Positions 16,071 through 25,397 of a DNA stretch of 64,000 bases are shown piece after piece. Each line of letters opens with the position of its first letter. The stretch's first letter is position 1. Source of the DNA: DATBGE01 sp036558125 (GTDB lineage Bacteria; Gemmatimonadota; Gemmatimonadetes; Gemmatimonadales; GWC2-71-9); assembly GCA_036558125.1 (NCBI GenBank), contig DATBGE010000143.1, positions 1 through 64,000 on the forward strand, in the 5' to 3' direction. Below the pieces are notes generated by a model that saw nothing but the letters and a program-made list of their open reading frames with translations, was not told where the DNA came from and did no database searches. A program made the position numbers and the translations under genes.

Positions 16071-18131
16071 CTACAAAATGCCCCACCAATCCGGATTCAC
16101 ATCGACCATCACACCTATGTCTCCGGTCTTCAGAGCGACTCCTGCCTCGACTCGGAGAAGCCTCATCAGGAACTCTGCCGCCACACCCGCCACCGGACGG
16201 ACTCCTGGTGTGTTCTCCCACGGTGTGTTGGGGACTTCGTCGGTGGTCCATCCCGCTGCGAGGAAGGGACCCACGCTAATGGTTTGGCCAGTAGATGCAA
16301 AGGAACCAAGCGGAATCGCGACAAAGGGTACCGGAAAGTCCCACTCCAATCTCCCCAAAGCGATCGCCCTGCCGCCATACGCTCGAAATGGTTCTCCGGG
16401 AAGCGTTCCTCGCCCTCCCAGCACGAAGCTTCGATACGCGGGCAGTTCTGCCGTGCCCCAGCCACCATAAGCAGTGAATCCCAGGGTCCCCGGACCGAGG
16501 GGCATAGCTATAGTGGCGCCAGCGGTCGCCCTGAAATACTGGCTCCCGCCTGTGCTGGCTTCGACCGAAATCGAGCCTTTCGTCACCGCCAACGCGCGCG
16601 AAGCGTCCAGCTCGCCCGAATTCCTGGACAGCGCGATTCCTCCCACGAAGCTCCCGTCGGAGCCCAACGAAGGATTCGAGCGATAACTGCCATGGGCCGG
16701 GCTGGCTTCGACATCGAGGGAAGATGGGTCTTCATACCCCGCGGTCAGTGAAATGGCGGTGACGGCGGAGAGCGGGTATCGCACACCGATCCCGATGCGA
16801 TCGACCATCACGTAGTCGCCGTAATCTTCGCCGGCTTCCTGGGAAAGGATCGAATTCAATACGCCTGAGATGACCGGAACGTCACTGAGATCATGGATCG
16901 ACCTGCCACCCTGCAATGTCATGGTGGCCGGTCCAGTCGCTACGCTCAGGGCGAGCTCTCCGGTGAATCGCTGGTCCGAAGTTCCGAAGGCAAGCTTCGG
17001 CTTGACCTGAATCCTCCGCTGGTCCAGGGCGAGAGTCGCGGCGGCGCCGAGCGTCAGTCCCTGGACCCGATTCACCCGGATGATGTCGCTGACCGATGGG
17101 ATGGCGAGGCCGCCTGCGCCGAGGCCCGAGAGAACCCGTCCTCCCGAGATGCGCCCGAACTCCAAGCGGAGTGAGTCGAGGTCCCGTTGTTGAACGGGCG
17201 CCGCGACGTCGCCCAGCGACTGCGCAAGCGGTTCACTCCATTGCCCGCCGGTGTCGGAGGCGGCAGGCAGCCCCCCAATCGCCGGGCCTCGCAAAACCTC
17301 GGGAGGTATCGCCACGTCAAAATCGTAGTCCCCGATTTCCCAACGGCCCCGGATGATTCCCCGCGCCGGGAAATCGAGCCACTGACTGCGCCGCCGGATC
17401 TCGATTTCCTGCCGGTAAGGAAGCCACCAGCGGTCTTCGAACCGGGCATTCTCCAGCATGATGGAGATGTCTTCCAACCCCTTCTCCAGATACGCCGCCG
17501 GGCTGAACCCAAAGCGGAACCGCACCAGCTCGGCGCTCGTCGCGTCGAGAGACAGGGTTCCCACGACGAGCGGCTGGCTCCAATCCTTCGGACGCACCTG
17601 GAGCTGATAGACCAGAAGCTCTCCGCCCCGGGTCTCGATGCGAAGCGAATCGATCAGGGCGAAGTCGTAGCGATTCAGGCCGTCGGGAGAGAGCGGGTGG
17701 ACCACGTCTTTCACCTCATCGCCCTCGCCGATCCGGATCCGGTTGCCGAAGTTGTTGGTGACGATGCCGAGGTGGTCGCGATGGTAGTTGATGTCGGTCG
17801 GCAGCCAGCGTCCGTCCCGCCACCCGAGGATGATCTGCTTGCTCAGGTCCGGGGCGCGCCAATAGACTTCGACGTCGAGCTCGTCGGCCTTGACCAGGCG
17901 TGGCGCGCCCTGCAGTTCGTCGCCTACTTGCGCGAGAAACAGGACGAAACCGTGAGCCCGGGTGCGGTAGCTGCGCAGGGACGAGTCCCGCTGGACCTGG
18001 GCTCTCACTTCCGTGGCACGAGCGGCCAGCTGCAGCGCTGCCGGCGAGTTCCATTGCTGCGCCGCCAGGGTCGCGGAGACTCCAGGCAGCAGCAGCAATG
18101 CGGCGCACAAATGTGAAGGCATAATTCCCAT
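16071..18131 (-). CDS. Large exported envelope protein with beta-barrel-like C-terminal half
   Basis: A 686-residue protein with a signal peptide (cleavage near TLAAQQW). Residues ~30-290 resemble an outer-membrane-lipoprotein-type domain with long strands (IRIGEGDEVKDVVHPLSPDG). Residues ~330-686 consist of alternating strands reminiscent of BamA/surface-antigen barrels. A GGRGTLPGEPFRAYGGRAIALGR-like loop matches the 6th-loop style of the Omp85 family. It ends in WWGIL rather than Phe. The start at 18131 (or 18122) is only 22 bp from the divergent lipoprotein gene; the open frame further upstream is antisense to it. Function unknown. Confidence 0.75.
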   Translation of the reverse strand: MGIMPSHLCAALLLLPGVSATLAAQQWNSPAALQLAARATEVRAQVQRDSSLRSYRTRAHGFVLFLAQVGDELQGAPRLVKADELDVEVYWRAPDLSKQIILGWRDGRWLPTDINYHRDHLGIVTNNFGNRIRIGEGDEVKDVVHPLSPDGLNRYDFALIDSLRIETRGGELLVYQLQVRPKDWSQPLVVGTLSLDATSAELVRFRFGFSPAAYLEKGLEDISIMLENARFEDRWWLPYRQEIEIRRRSQWLDFPARGIIRGRWEIGDYDFDVAIPPEVLRGPAIGGLPAASDTGGQWSEPLAQSLGDVAAPVQQRDLDSLRLEFGRISGGRVLSGLGAGGLAIPSVSDIIRVNRVQGLTLGAAATLALDQRRIQVKPKLAFGTSDQRFTGELALSVATGPATMTLQGGRSIHDLSDVPVISGVLNSILSQEAGEDYGDYVMVDRIGIGVRYPLSAVTAISLTAGYEDPSSLDVEASPAHGSYRSNPSLGSDGSFVGGIALSRNSGELDASRALAVTKGSISVEASTGGSQYFRATAGATIAMPLGPGTLGFTAYGGWGTAELPAYRSFVLGGRGTLPGEPFRAYGGRAIALGRLEWDFPVPFVAIPLGSFASTGQTISVGPFLAAGWTTDEVPNTPWENTPGVRPVAGVAAEFLMRLLRVEAGVALKTGDIGVMVDVNPDWWGIL

Positions 18132-18152
18132 CGATTCCCCAGCCCCCTCTTC

Positions 18153-18722
18153 GTGAGAATAACCCTCGTCGTCTGCCTGGCCAGCATCGCTGCCTGCGGT
18201 GCCAAGCATGCGAACTCGCCACGACCCGAGAGCGTAATCACCCAAACGCTTCCGGTCGACCAGCTCTACCTCCTCGAGGCGGGCGGGATACCGCCCGCGG
18301 ATACCTCGGTGACCTTCAAGACCGGCCAGGCGCGCACCGTGATCATGCGGCATCCGTCTCCCGACAACGGGGTCTTCGCGGAGCTGATCTTCCCGGCCGA
18401 CATGTTCGGGAACAAGGGCCCGGAGGACTCGGTGACCGTGAAAGCGAGTGTCCGGCCCGGCCTCTACGGGCTCGACATCTCCTCGACCGCAGAAACCGAC
18501 AAGACCGGCATCGTGCGTTTCAAGTACCCGGTCCATTTCTCGGCGCCGCAGGGCGCCCTGGCGAAGTATGGGAGCGCGGTTCGTTACGAGCAGGTCCTGC
18601 AGATAGGGCGGCAAACCGACGACGGGCGCTATGCACTCTACCGTTCGACCCGCCGCGCGTCCGACAATCTGGAGGCGCCCATGCTGCTGCCGGGCCGGTT
18701 TGTGGTGGGCGCACCCAGATAG
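18153..18722 (+). CDS. Putative lipoprotein of unknown function
   Basis: A 189-residue protein starting at GTG 18153, with a signal sequence ending in the lipobox IAAC near residue 15. The mature region is beta-rich (TVTFKTGQARTVIMRHPS, FAELIFPADMFG), perhaps an immunoglobulin-like fold, but I recognise no family. It lies 15 nt upstream of trpE on the same strand and is divergent to the large envelope gene with an extremely short gap. Confidence 0.7.
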   Translation: MRITLVVCLASIAACGAKHANSPRPESVITQTLPVDQLYLLEAGGIPPADTSVTFKTGQARTVIMRHPSPDNGVFAELIFPADMFGNKGPEDSVTVKASVRPGLYGLDISSTAETDKTGIVRFKYPVHFSAPQGALAKYGSAVRYEQVLQIGRQTDDGRYALYRSTRRASDNLEAPMLLPGRFVVGAPR

Positions 18723-18737
18723 TACCCTTACCCCCCC

Positions 18738-20228
18738 ATGGACTCCCTCGAAGTCTTCCTCTCCCGGGCCAAGCCGGGGATGGTCCCCGTCACCCGTGAG
18801 GTGGTGCTGGATGGCGACACGCCAGTCTCCGCCTTCGCGAAGCTGCACCGCGGACCCTACGGCTTTCTACTCGAGTCCCTGGAGGGCGGGGAGAAGTGGG
18901 CCCGTTACACCTTCCTTTCGACCAATCCCCGCGAGGTCTACCGCTACCGGGGCCGGACCGCGGAACGCTGGCGCGAAGCCACCGGTTGGCAGGTGGTCCA
19001 GGAAGACGTGGCCCCTCTGGAACACCTTAGCACCACGATGCGACAGCATCCCTCGATCCAGGTGCCGGGGCTCCCCCGCTTCACCGGCGGCGCGGTCGGC
19101 TTCATCGGATACGACATAGTCCGCACTCTGGAGCGCCTCCCCAACGCGCCCCGCGACGACCGCTCGCTGCCCGATGCGGTGCTGATGGTAGCGGACACCC
19201 TGCTCGTCCTCGACAACTTGTACAACCGTGCCACGGTCATTGCGAACGTCGAGGTCGCGGAGAACATGTCGCGGGCCGAGCTGGAGAGTCTGTATCGCGG
19301 GGCGGAAGACAAGATCGCGGAATGGCTGGAGCGACTGGGCCAAGCGTCACCGATCGGACCGCTTCGCCTGCCTCCCGCAGCGCCAGTTCCCGAAGCGACT
19401 TCACCCTACGAAGACGGGAAATTCCAGGACGGGGTCCGGCGGATTCAGGAATACATCACGGCGGGCGACACCTTCCAGACCGTTCTCTCCCGCCGGTTGG
19501 ATCTGACAGCACCGGACCCGATGTTGACCTACCGGTACCTTCGCGCGCTCAATCCCGCGCCGTATCTCTATTTCCTCCATTGCGACGACCTGCACATCGT
19601 GGGGAGCTCGCCGGAGGTTCTGGTTCGGGTAGAGAACGAGCAGGTCACCCTGCGTCCCATCGCCGGCACCCGACCGCGAGGAGCCACGCCTCAAGCCGAC
19701 GCGATGCTCGCCACCGAACTCGAGGCTGACCCCAAGGAGCGGGCAGAGCACCTCATGCTGGTGGACCTGGGACGTAACGACGTCGGCCGGGTGGCGCAAT
19801 ACGGAAGCGTCCGGATCACCGCCTTCATGGTGATCGAGCGCTACTCCCACGTGATGCACCTGGTGAGCGAAGTGCGCGGTGCCCTGCGGGAAGGGCTCGA
19901 CGCACTCGACGCGCTCGCCGCATGTTTCCCGGCTGGAACCGTCTCCGGTGCGCCCAAGGTCCGCGCAATGGAAATCATCGACGAGCTGGAGCCGGTGCGG
20001 CGCGGACCCTATGCCGGTGCTGTGGGCTACATCGGCTGGGGCGGGAAAAGTCTCGACACGGCGATCGCGATCCGCACCGTGATAATGAAGGGGAATCGGG
20101 CATGGGTGCAGGCCGGTGCCGGCATTGTGGCCGATTCCGATCCGCAGGGAGAGTGGAAGGAAACCGAGGCCAAAGCGCGGGCCGTCCTCGCCGCCATGGG
20201 GCTGGCGGGACTGAGGTGGGAGGAGTAG
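18738..20228 (+). CDS. trpE: Anthranilate synthase component I TrpE
   Basis: A 496-residue chorismate-utilising enzyme, first step of tryptophan synthesis. Visible are the LLES feedback-site motif (FLLESLEGG), FTGGAVGFIGYD, the chorismate-binding IAGTRPRG, DLGRNDVGRV, CFPAGTVSGAPKVRAMEIIDELE and GAVGYIG. Length is normal. No trpG or trpD is adjacent. The short 15-nt gap upstream has a C-run and no clear Shine-Dalgarno sequence. The cyclase gene follows after 9 nt, suggesting cotranscription. Confidence 0.96.
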   Translation: MDSLEVFLSRAKPGMVPVTREVVLDGDTPVSAFAKLHRGPYGFLLESLEGGEKWARYTFLSTNPREVYRYRGRTAERWREATGWQVVQEDVAPLEHLSTTMRQHPSIQVPGLPRFTGGAVGFIGYDIVRTLERLPNAPRDDRSLPDAVLMVADTLLVLDNLYNRATVIANVEVAENMSRAELESLYRGAEDKIAEWLERLGQASPIGPLRLPPAAPVPEATSPYEDGKFQDGVRRIQEYITAGDTFQTVLSRRLDLTAPDPMLTYRYLRALNPAPYLYFLHCDDLHIVGSSPEVLVRVENEQVTLRPIAGTRPRGATPQADAMLATELEADPKERAEHLMLVDLGRNDVGRVAQYGSVRITAFMVIERYSHVMHLVSEVRGALREGLDALDALAACFPAGTVSGAPKVRAMEIIDELEPVRRGPYAGAVGYIGWGGKSLDTAIAIRTVIMKGNRAWVQAGAGIVADSDPQGEWKETEAKARAVLAAMGLAGLRWEE

Positions 20229-20237
20229 AAATTCCCC

Positions 20238-21839
20238 ATGCCCTTCAAGCTCGTTTCCTTCACCGGCGATCAGGATTTCGACCTTTCCGCCAAAAACGCG
20301 TACATCGTCGGGCGGGCGGTGACGAGCGACATTCCGATCTTCGATCCCACCATCTCCCGTCGTCACGCCGAACTGGTCCCCAATACGACCGGGATCACCG
20401 TGAAGGACCTCGGCAGCTCGAATGGCACCTTCATCAATGGCACCCGCGTCACTGAGGGGACTCTCGCCGCGAATGATTCGGTGACCTTCGGCAAGGTCGT
20501 CTTCCAGCTCAAGTCCCTCGATGCGACACCACTTCGTCCCGCCGGAAACCAGGCCCCGGCCCCCAACCAGACGATCGTTCGCCAAGTCTCTGTGAGTGGT
20601 GGACTGCCGGCAGCGATGTCGCCCTCGGCGTCGGGGAGCCCGAGCGGAGTCGGACAGCTGAAGGTGGCGGGGGTCTCGACCCAGGAGCGGCAGGCCAAGA
20701 AGCTGTCGCTGCTCCTGGAAGTGGCTCAGAAGCTTTCGGGAGAGCTGGACCTCGACAAGGTGTTGAGCCGGGTAGTGACCACGACGTTCGACGTGATGAA
20801 CGTGGACCGGGTGTCGGTGTTGCTCCGGAACGACGGCACCGGCGAGCTCATCCCCCGGATGTCCAAGAGCCGCCTGGGTGACGCTTCGGCGCAGCACGTG
20901 CCGCGGTCGATTGCGCGGAAGGCGGTGGAGGAGCGAGTCGCGATCCTGTCGGACAACGCCGCGGCGGATGACCGGTTCAAGGGCGGCCAGTCCATCATGA
21001 TCCAGAGCGTCCGCAGCGCCATGTGCATTCCGCTCATGGCTTCGGCGGAGCAGGTGCTGGGCATCCTGTACGTGGACAACCTCACTGCGACGAACTCGTT
21101 CAGCGACGAGGACCTGCAATTCCTGATCGCCTTCGGCGGGCTCGCGGCGATCGCAATCAAGACCAGCCGCTTCGCCGAACAGATTCAGCGTGAAGCAATG
21201 GTCCGCTCCAACTTCGAGCGCTATTTCGCGCCCAACGTTGCCGCCGAGATCGCGCAGCAGCAGGGTGCCGTGAAACTGGGCGGCGACAAGCGGCCGGTCA
21301 CCATCCTGTTCAGTGACATCCGCGGCTTCACCAGCATGTCGGAGCACATGAGCCCGGATGCGATCGCCGGGCTCCTCACCGACTACTTCACCGAAATGGT
21401 GGAGGTGATTTTCTCCCACGGCGGGACGCTGGACAAGTTCATCGGCGATGCGATCATGGCCCTTTGGGGCGCCCCGATCCCCCACGCCGATGATCCGGAT
21501 CGCGCGGTCGCCGCGGCGATCGGCATGCAGCGGGCGCTGGTAGCGCTCAACGAGAAGTGGAAGGAGGAGGGAAAGCCGGAGATCGGCGTTGGTATCGGGA
21601 TCAACTACGGCGAGACCTTCGCCGGGAACATCGGCAGCCATCTGCGCCTCGAGTACACGGTGATCGGGGACGCGGTCAACGTTGCCTCGAGACTCTGCTC
21701 CAAGAGCAATAAAGGGGAAATCCTGATCAGCGACCCGTTATATCAGGTGCTCAAAGAGAAACCCGAGGTGGAACCGCTGGAGCCGTTGGCCGTCAAGAAT
21801 CGGGCCGCGCCGGTGCCGGTGTGGAAGGTGAAGAGTTAG
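20238..21839 (+). CDS. FHA-GAF class III adenylate/guanylate cyclase
   Basis: A 533-residue signalling enzyme. The N-terminal FHA domain (~20-95) has ISRRHAEL and DLGSSNGTFING, which bind phosphothreonine. A GAF domain covers ~165-315. The catalytic domain (~345-525) has both metal Asp motifs, FSDIRGFTSMSEHMSPD and DKFIGDAIMALWGAP, and the VNVASRLCS helix. It probably makes cAMP in response to a ligand and to Ser/Thr-kinase phosphoproteins; such a kinase is encoded at 55677-58544. The stop codon lies in the left arm of island H. Confidence 0.94.
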   Translation: MPFKLVSFTGDQDFDLSAKNAYIVGRAVTSDIPIFDPTISRRHAELVPNTTGITVKDLGSSNGTFINGTRVTEGTLAANDSVTFGKVVFQLKSLDATPLRPAGNQAPAPNQTIVRQVSVSGGLPAAMSPSASGSPSGVGQLKVAGVSTQERQAKKLSLLLEVAQKLSGELDLDKVLSRVVTTTFDVMNVDRVSVLLRNDGTGELIPRMSKSRLGDASAQHVPRSIARKAVEERVAILSDNAAADDRFKGGQSIMIQSVRSAMCIPLMASAEQVLGILYVDNLTATNSFSDEDLQFLIAFGGLAAIAIKTSRFAEQIQREAMVRSNFERYFAPNVAAEIAQQQGAVKLGGDKRPVTILFSDIRGFTSMSEHMSPDAIAGLLTDYFTEMVEVIFSHGGTLDKFIGDAIMALWGAPIPHADDPDRAVAAAIGMQRALVALNEKWKEEGKPEIGVGIGINYGETFAGNIGSHLRLEYTVIGDAVNVASRLCSKSNKGEILISDPLYQVLKEKPEVEPLEPLAVKNRAAPVPVWKVKS

Positions 21840-21909
21840 TTCCGAGTTCTGAGTTCCGAGTTTCTCAAGCCTGAAGTTGTTGTTAACTCGGAACTCGGAA
21901 CTCGGAACT
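21838..21909. repeat. Micro-repeat island H (GTTCCGA/ACTCGGA words, inverted arms)
   Basis: Left arm 21838-21860 (AGTTCCGAGTTCTGAGTTCC) pairs with right arm 21885-21909 (AACTCGGAACTCGGAACTCG) across a 24-nt loop. It lies between convergent cyclase and maf genes. The Maf C-terminus SSEFRVPS is repeat-encoded. Confidence 0.85.
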
Positions 21910-22470
21910 GAAACGATACGCCACGCCCGCCTCAGCCAGCAGCCTCAAGACCAACCTCACCGGCAGCCCCATCACCCCGAAGAAATCGCCGTCGATTCGC
22001 TCGACCAGGGCAGCGCCATAGCCCTGGATGCCGTAGGCGCCGGCTTTGTCCATCGGCTCCCCGGTGGCGATGTACGCTCGAAGAAAGTCGTCGTCGCAGG
22101 GAGAGAAGGTGACCGAGGTGATGTCGGTGGCCTGGCGCAGGGTTCCGTTCGAGACCAGCGCCACTGAGGTGATCACCTGGTGGGTCCGGCCCTGCAGTTT
22201 ACGGAGCATGGCGAGGGCCTCGTCTGCGTCGGCCGGCTTTTCCAGCAGATCGTCACCCAGCAACACGATGGTGTCGGCGCCGAGGACCAGATCTCCCTTC
22301 ACGCTCCGCGCCTTGTCCCGGGCCAGCCGCTCGGCGTACTCGACCGGTGTCTCTCCGGCCACTCGCTGCTCTTCGATGTGCGACGGCCGGACCTCGACCC
22401 GAATGCCGAGCATCTCGAGGAGCTGACGGCGGCGAGGGGAGGCGGAGGCGAGGGTGAGGGGGTGAGGCAT
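21883..22470 (-). CDS. maf: Maf-type nucleoside triphosphate pyrophosphatase
   Basis: A 195-residue protein of the Maf/YhdE family, which hydrolyses non-canonical or dTTP/UTP nucleotides. Visible: LASASPRRRQLLEMLG, EYAERLARDKA, VLGADTIVLLGDDLLEKP and MDKAGAYGIQGYGAALVERIDGDFFGVMGLP. The family ends near LLAEAGV; the extra eight or so residues come from island H. dtd lies upstream on the same strand. Confidence 0.95.
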   Translation of the reverse strand: MPHPLTLASASPRRRQLLEMLGIRVEVRPSHIEEQRVAGETPVEYAERLARDKARSVKGDLVLGADTIVLLGDDLLEKPADADEALAMLRKLQGRTHQVITSVALVSNGTLRQATDITSVTFSPCDDDFLRAYIATGEPMDKAGAYGIQGYGAALVERIDGDFFGVMGLPVRLVLRLLAEAGVAYRFSSEFRVPS

Positions 22471-22485
22471 GGTGTGAGGGACGGA

Positions 22486-22585
22486 AGGGGTCAGGTTTCA
22501 GGTGTCAGGGTCAAACGCAAGAATAGTGGGTTAGGGAGCTTGGACCCGCAGTTCCCTGAAACCTGATCCCTGACACCTGAAACCT
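22486..22585. repeat. Micro-repeat island I (GGTGTCAGG/CCTGAAACC words, inverted arms)
   Basis: Left arm 22486-22511 (AGGGGTCAGGTTTCAGGTGT) pairs with right arm 22552-22585 (CCCTGAAACCTGATCCCTGA). It lies between leftward dtd and maf; the dtd stop is within the right arm. Confidence 0.85.
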
Positions 22586-23039
22586 ATTCCCCAATCCCTG
22601 CTCTTCTTTCCAGCACCAGCGTCACCGGCCCATCATTATGAATCTCCACCGCCATCATCGCCCCGAACTCGCCGGTCTCGACTTTGAGTCCCTTGGCACG
22701 GAGTTGGGCAACGAAGCGCTCGTAGAGCGGGATCGCGACCTCAGGCCGGGCGGCGTCGATGAATGACGGACGGCGGCCTTTCGCGGCATCGCCGTAGAGG
22801 GTGAACTGGGAGATCACCAGGATCGCCCCGCCCACCTCGTCCAGGCCGAGGTTCATCTTGTCCTGGGCGTCGCTGAAGAGCCGGAGGCCCACGACCTTCT
22901 CGGCCATCCAGTCCGCCTCGGCCGTCGTGTCGGAATGAGTGAACCCCACAAGGAGACAGAAGCCGCAGTCAATCGCACCGGCAACGCGGCCCTCGATAGT
23001 GACCGATGCACGAGTGACCCGCTGCAGAACTACGCGCAC
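22584..23039 (-). CDS. dtd: D-aminoacyl-tRNA deacylase
   Basis: A 151-residue proofreading enzyme that removes D-amino acids from tRNA. The catalytic-site motifs SQFTLYGD and NDGPVTLVLE are intact, and the N-terminus MRVVLQRVTRASVTIEG is typical. It begins with GTG at 23039. It lies upstream of maf in a two-gene leftward unit interrupted by island I, and is divergent to the HExxH protein gene. Confidence 0.96.
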   Translation of the reverse strand: MRVVLQRVTRASVTIEGRVAGAIDCGFCLLVGFTHSDTTAEADWMAEKVVGLRLFSDAQDKMNLGLDEVGGAILVISQFTLYGDAAKGRRPSFIDAARPEVAIPLYERFVAQLRAKGLKVETGEFGAMMAVEIHNDGPVTLVLERRAGIGE

Positions 23040-23202
23040 CTGTGATCTCCGTGGGGACTGGACTCGGATCGGGCACGGGCTCGACTGCTAAGACGCCTAT
23101 CTTAACGTCGTCCGGGCCCTGGCGGAGGAGGTACGCCCCACCGGCTCCGCGACCCGGGAGGCCTCTCCGGCATCTTCCCAGAACCTCGCGCTTCAGGAAT
23201 CC

Positions 23203-24495
23203 ATGACGGTCTGTACCAGCTTTACTCGACTCGGGCTCGCGATCGCCGGCCTTTCACTCCAGGCGCCGATGGCCAGCGCTCAGGCGAATTCAACCGACAC
23301 GGCACTCATCCGCCAGTACCTGCGCGAGGCCGACAGCATCGCGGCCGGAGACGGAGGACTGCTCTGGGGCCTTTCCCTCGCTGGACCGATGATGCTGGTG
23401 GATCGTACTACCCGCGCCATCACGGCCAACGTCGCCGATGGCGAAGGGCGGCTGAAGCAGGCAGGATCGGTGTTCGTGGGGACCCTGCCCGCCGACCAGA
23501 ACGTCAGCAACACCGGATTCAATTGGGCCGGCAAGCGCTGGACGATGGTGGCGCTGCCGGTGCCCTCCAATCCGGTCTCCCGCGCAGCGCTGATGATGCA
23601 CGAGCGCTGGCACCGCATCCAGGACAGCCTTGGCTTCCCCGCCTCGAGCCCGACCAACGACCACCTCGACGCCCGGGACGGACGCCTGTGGCTCAGACTC
23701 GAGGGCCGGGCGCTCCAGCGAGCCTTGGTTACCAGAGGCGACAAGCGCCGCGTTGCAGCCAGCGATGCGGTGCTCTTTCGACGCTATCGCCGTCAACTGA
23801 TCTCCGGGGCCGACAGCAGCGAGCGGGCACTCGAGATGAACGAGGGCCTCGCCGAGTATACCGGCTTGACGCTGGCCGGTTTCAGCGATTCCGCGATCGC
23901 GAGGCAGGTAGCGACGCTCGATACCGCCTCGAGCCTCGGCCGTTCCTTCGCCTATTACACCGGACCGGCCTACGGGCGGCTGCTCGACGCCCTCGGGATG
24001 GCCTGGCGCCCGTCGCTGAAGCCAAGTCAGGATCTGTCGGCTCTCCTGGCAACCGCTCTCTTACCCAATCCGATTCCGAGTTTGACTGACGCAGTCCAAC
24101 GGGCCGGAGCCTACGGTTACGAACTGGTGAAGCAGCAGGAAGAAGCGCGAGCCGTCGCACGGACCGCCCGCCAGGCCGAGCTGAGACAACGCTTCGTCAC
24201 TGGACCGGTCCTGAGCCTTCCGCTTCGCGACATGAAGGTCGGATTCGACCCCAACCGGGTTGAGCCACTGGACTCGGTGGGACCGGTGTATGCGACTTTG
24301 CGCGTAGTTGACAGCTGGGGTGTACTGGATGTGACCGAAGGCGGCGGACTGATCCGTGACTGGCAGGAAGCGATCGTCCCCGCTCCCAGGATCTCCAAGG
24401 GCAAGATCTCCGGGCCAGGCTGGACCCTCGATCTAGCCGAGGGCTGGATTCTCGTTCCCGGAACGCGTCAGGGAGACTACACGGTAAGTCACTAG
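23203..24495 (+). CDS. Secreted protein with gluzincin-like HExxH signature
   Basis: A 430-residue protein with a signal peptide ending MASAQA. Near residue 137 it has MMHERWHRIQ (HExxH), and about 75 residues later EMNEGLAEYTG, the spacing and type of motif expected for the third zinc ligand of gluzincin peptidases. I therefore infer a secreted zinc peptidase, but the rest is unfamiliar and catalysis is not shown. The C-terminal ~100 residues are beta-rich. It lies in its own unit, divergent to dtd. Confidence 0.65.
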   Translation: MTVCTSFTRLGLAIAGLSLQAPMASAQANSTDTALIRQYLREADSIAAGDGGLLWGLSLAGPMMLVDRTTRAITANVADGEGRLKQAGSVFVGTLPADQNVSNTGFNWAGKRWTMVALPVPSNPVSRAALMMHERWHRIQDSLGFPASSPTNDHLDARDGRLWLRLEGRALQRALVTRGDKRRVAASDAVLFRRYRRQLISGADSSERALEMNEGLAEYTGLTLAGFSDSAIARQVATLDTASSLGRSFAYYTGPAYGRLLDALGMAWRPSLKPSQDLSALLATALLPNPIPSLTDAVQRAGAYGYELVKQQEEARAVARTARQAELRQRFVTGPVLSLPLRDMKVGFDPNRVEPLDSVGPVYATLRVVDSWGVLDVTEGGGLIRDWQEAIVPAPRISKGKISGPGWTLDLAEGWILVPGTRQGDYTVSH

Positions 24496-24542
24496 TCGCT
24501 CAGTTACCCCATCGAGCGGCAAGGGTAGTAGACTTAGGGTGT

Positions 24543-25397
24543 ATGCCGTTGCGTCTCTTCCCCGGCACTCGGTGGATTTACCAGCGCCGGCGCGTTGGTC
24601 GTCTGCCCCACCGACCCGATCCGTCCACCTGGCCCAATGATCGGCTGACCACTGCCTGGCTCGGCCACGCCACTGTACTCCTGAACCTCAACGGACGCTG
24701 GATCCTCACAGACCCCGCGCTGCGCCAACGAGTCGGCGTGCACTTCGGTCTGGGCACCGTCGGGCCTCGCCGACTCATCCCCGCCGCCCTCCGGCCGAAG
24801 GATATCCCTTCGTTGGATCTGATGTTGATTTCCCATGCCCACATGGATCACCTCGACTACGGCACGCTGCGTTATTTGCCGAGGCGAACGCCGGTCGTCA
24901 CCAGCCGCGGTAACGCCGACCTCCTGGGACGGTTTACCCGTGTCGAGGAACTGGCGTGGGGCGAGGAGGTGGAGGTCTCTGGCATTGGAGTCCGCGCGAC
25001 TCCCGCCCGGCACTGGGGTGCCAGGATGATGACCGATCGCCATCGGGGCTACGGCGGATTTCTGCTGGAGTACGAAGGGATCCGCGTTGTGTTCGCGGGA
25101 GACACCGCGTACACCGATCGTTATCGCGAGATCGGCGCCGAGGCGCCGGTGGACCTCGCCATTGTGCCGATCGGCGCCTACGACCCGTGGATCGACAATC
25201 ACGCGAGCCCGGAGCAGGCCTGGGCGATGACCCGCGATCTGCGGGCGCGTTACGTCATGCCGGTGCACCACTCCACGTTTCGCCTGAGCCGCGAACCCCC
25301 TGATGAGCCAATCCGCCGCTTTCTCACAGCAGCGGGACCCGAACGCAACAGGATCGTTGCCACCGAGATCGGCTCGACCTGGAGCATGCCTGGATGA
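24543..25397 (+). CDS. Metallo-beta-lactamase-fold hydrolase (NAPE-PLD/UlaG-like)
   Basis: A 284-residue cytoplasmic-looking protein. Visible features: WLGHATVLLNLNG, LTDPALRQRVG, the HxHxDH motif in SHAHMDHLDYG, a further ligand His in PARHWGAR, AGDTAYTDRY and VPVHHSTF. This set fits the NAPE-PLD-like/UlaG branch, which acts on phosphodiesters or lactones; the substrate is unknown. Its stop overlaps the start of the AsmA-like gene (ATGA), suggesting a shared envelope-lipid theme. Confidence 0.9.
   Translation: MPLRLFPGTRWIYQRRRVGRLPHRPDPSTWPNDRLTTAWLGHATVLLNLNGRWILTDPALRQRVGVHFGLGTVGPRRLIPAALRPKDIPSLDLMLISHAHMDHLDYGTLRYLPRRTPVVTSRGNADLLGRFTRVEELAWGEEVEVSGIGVRATPARHWGARMMTDRHRGYGGFLLEYEGIRVVFAGDTAYTDRYREIGAEAPVDLAIVPIGAYDPWIDNHASPEQAWAMTRDLRARYVMPVHHSTFRLSREPPDEPIRRFLTAAGPERNRIVATEIGSTWSMPG

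Noticed and set aside
18132..18848. Extension of the large envelope protein to 925 residues
   Set aside because: The added part is antisense to the lipoprotein gene, and a signal peptide begins at 18131.
19401..21641. A 746-residue open frame on the minus strand
   Set aside because: It is fully antisense to trpE and the cyclase gene, both of which have clear catalytic motifs; high GC produces long shadow frames.
23040..23202. Possible tRNA or small RNA in the dtd/peptidase gap
   Set aside because: No cloverleaf arms or GTTCGA-type loop could be traced.
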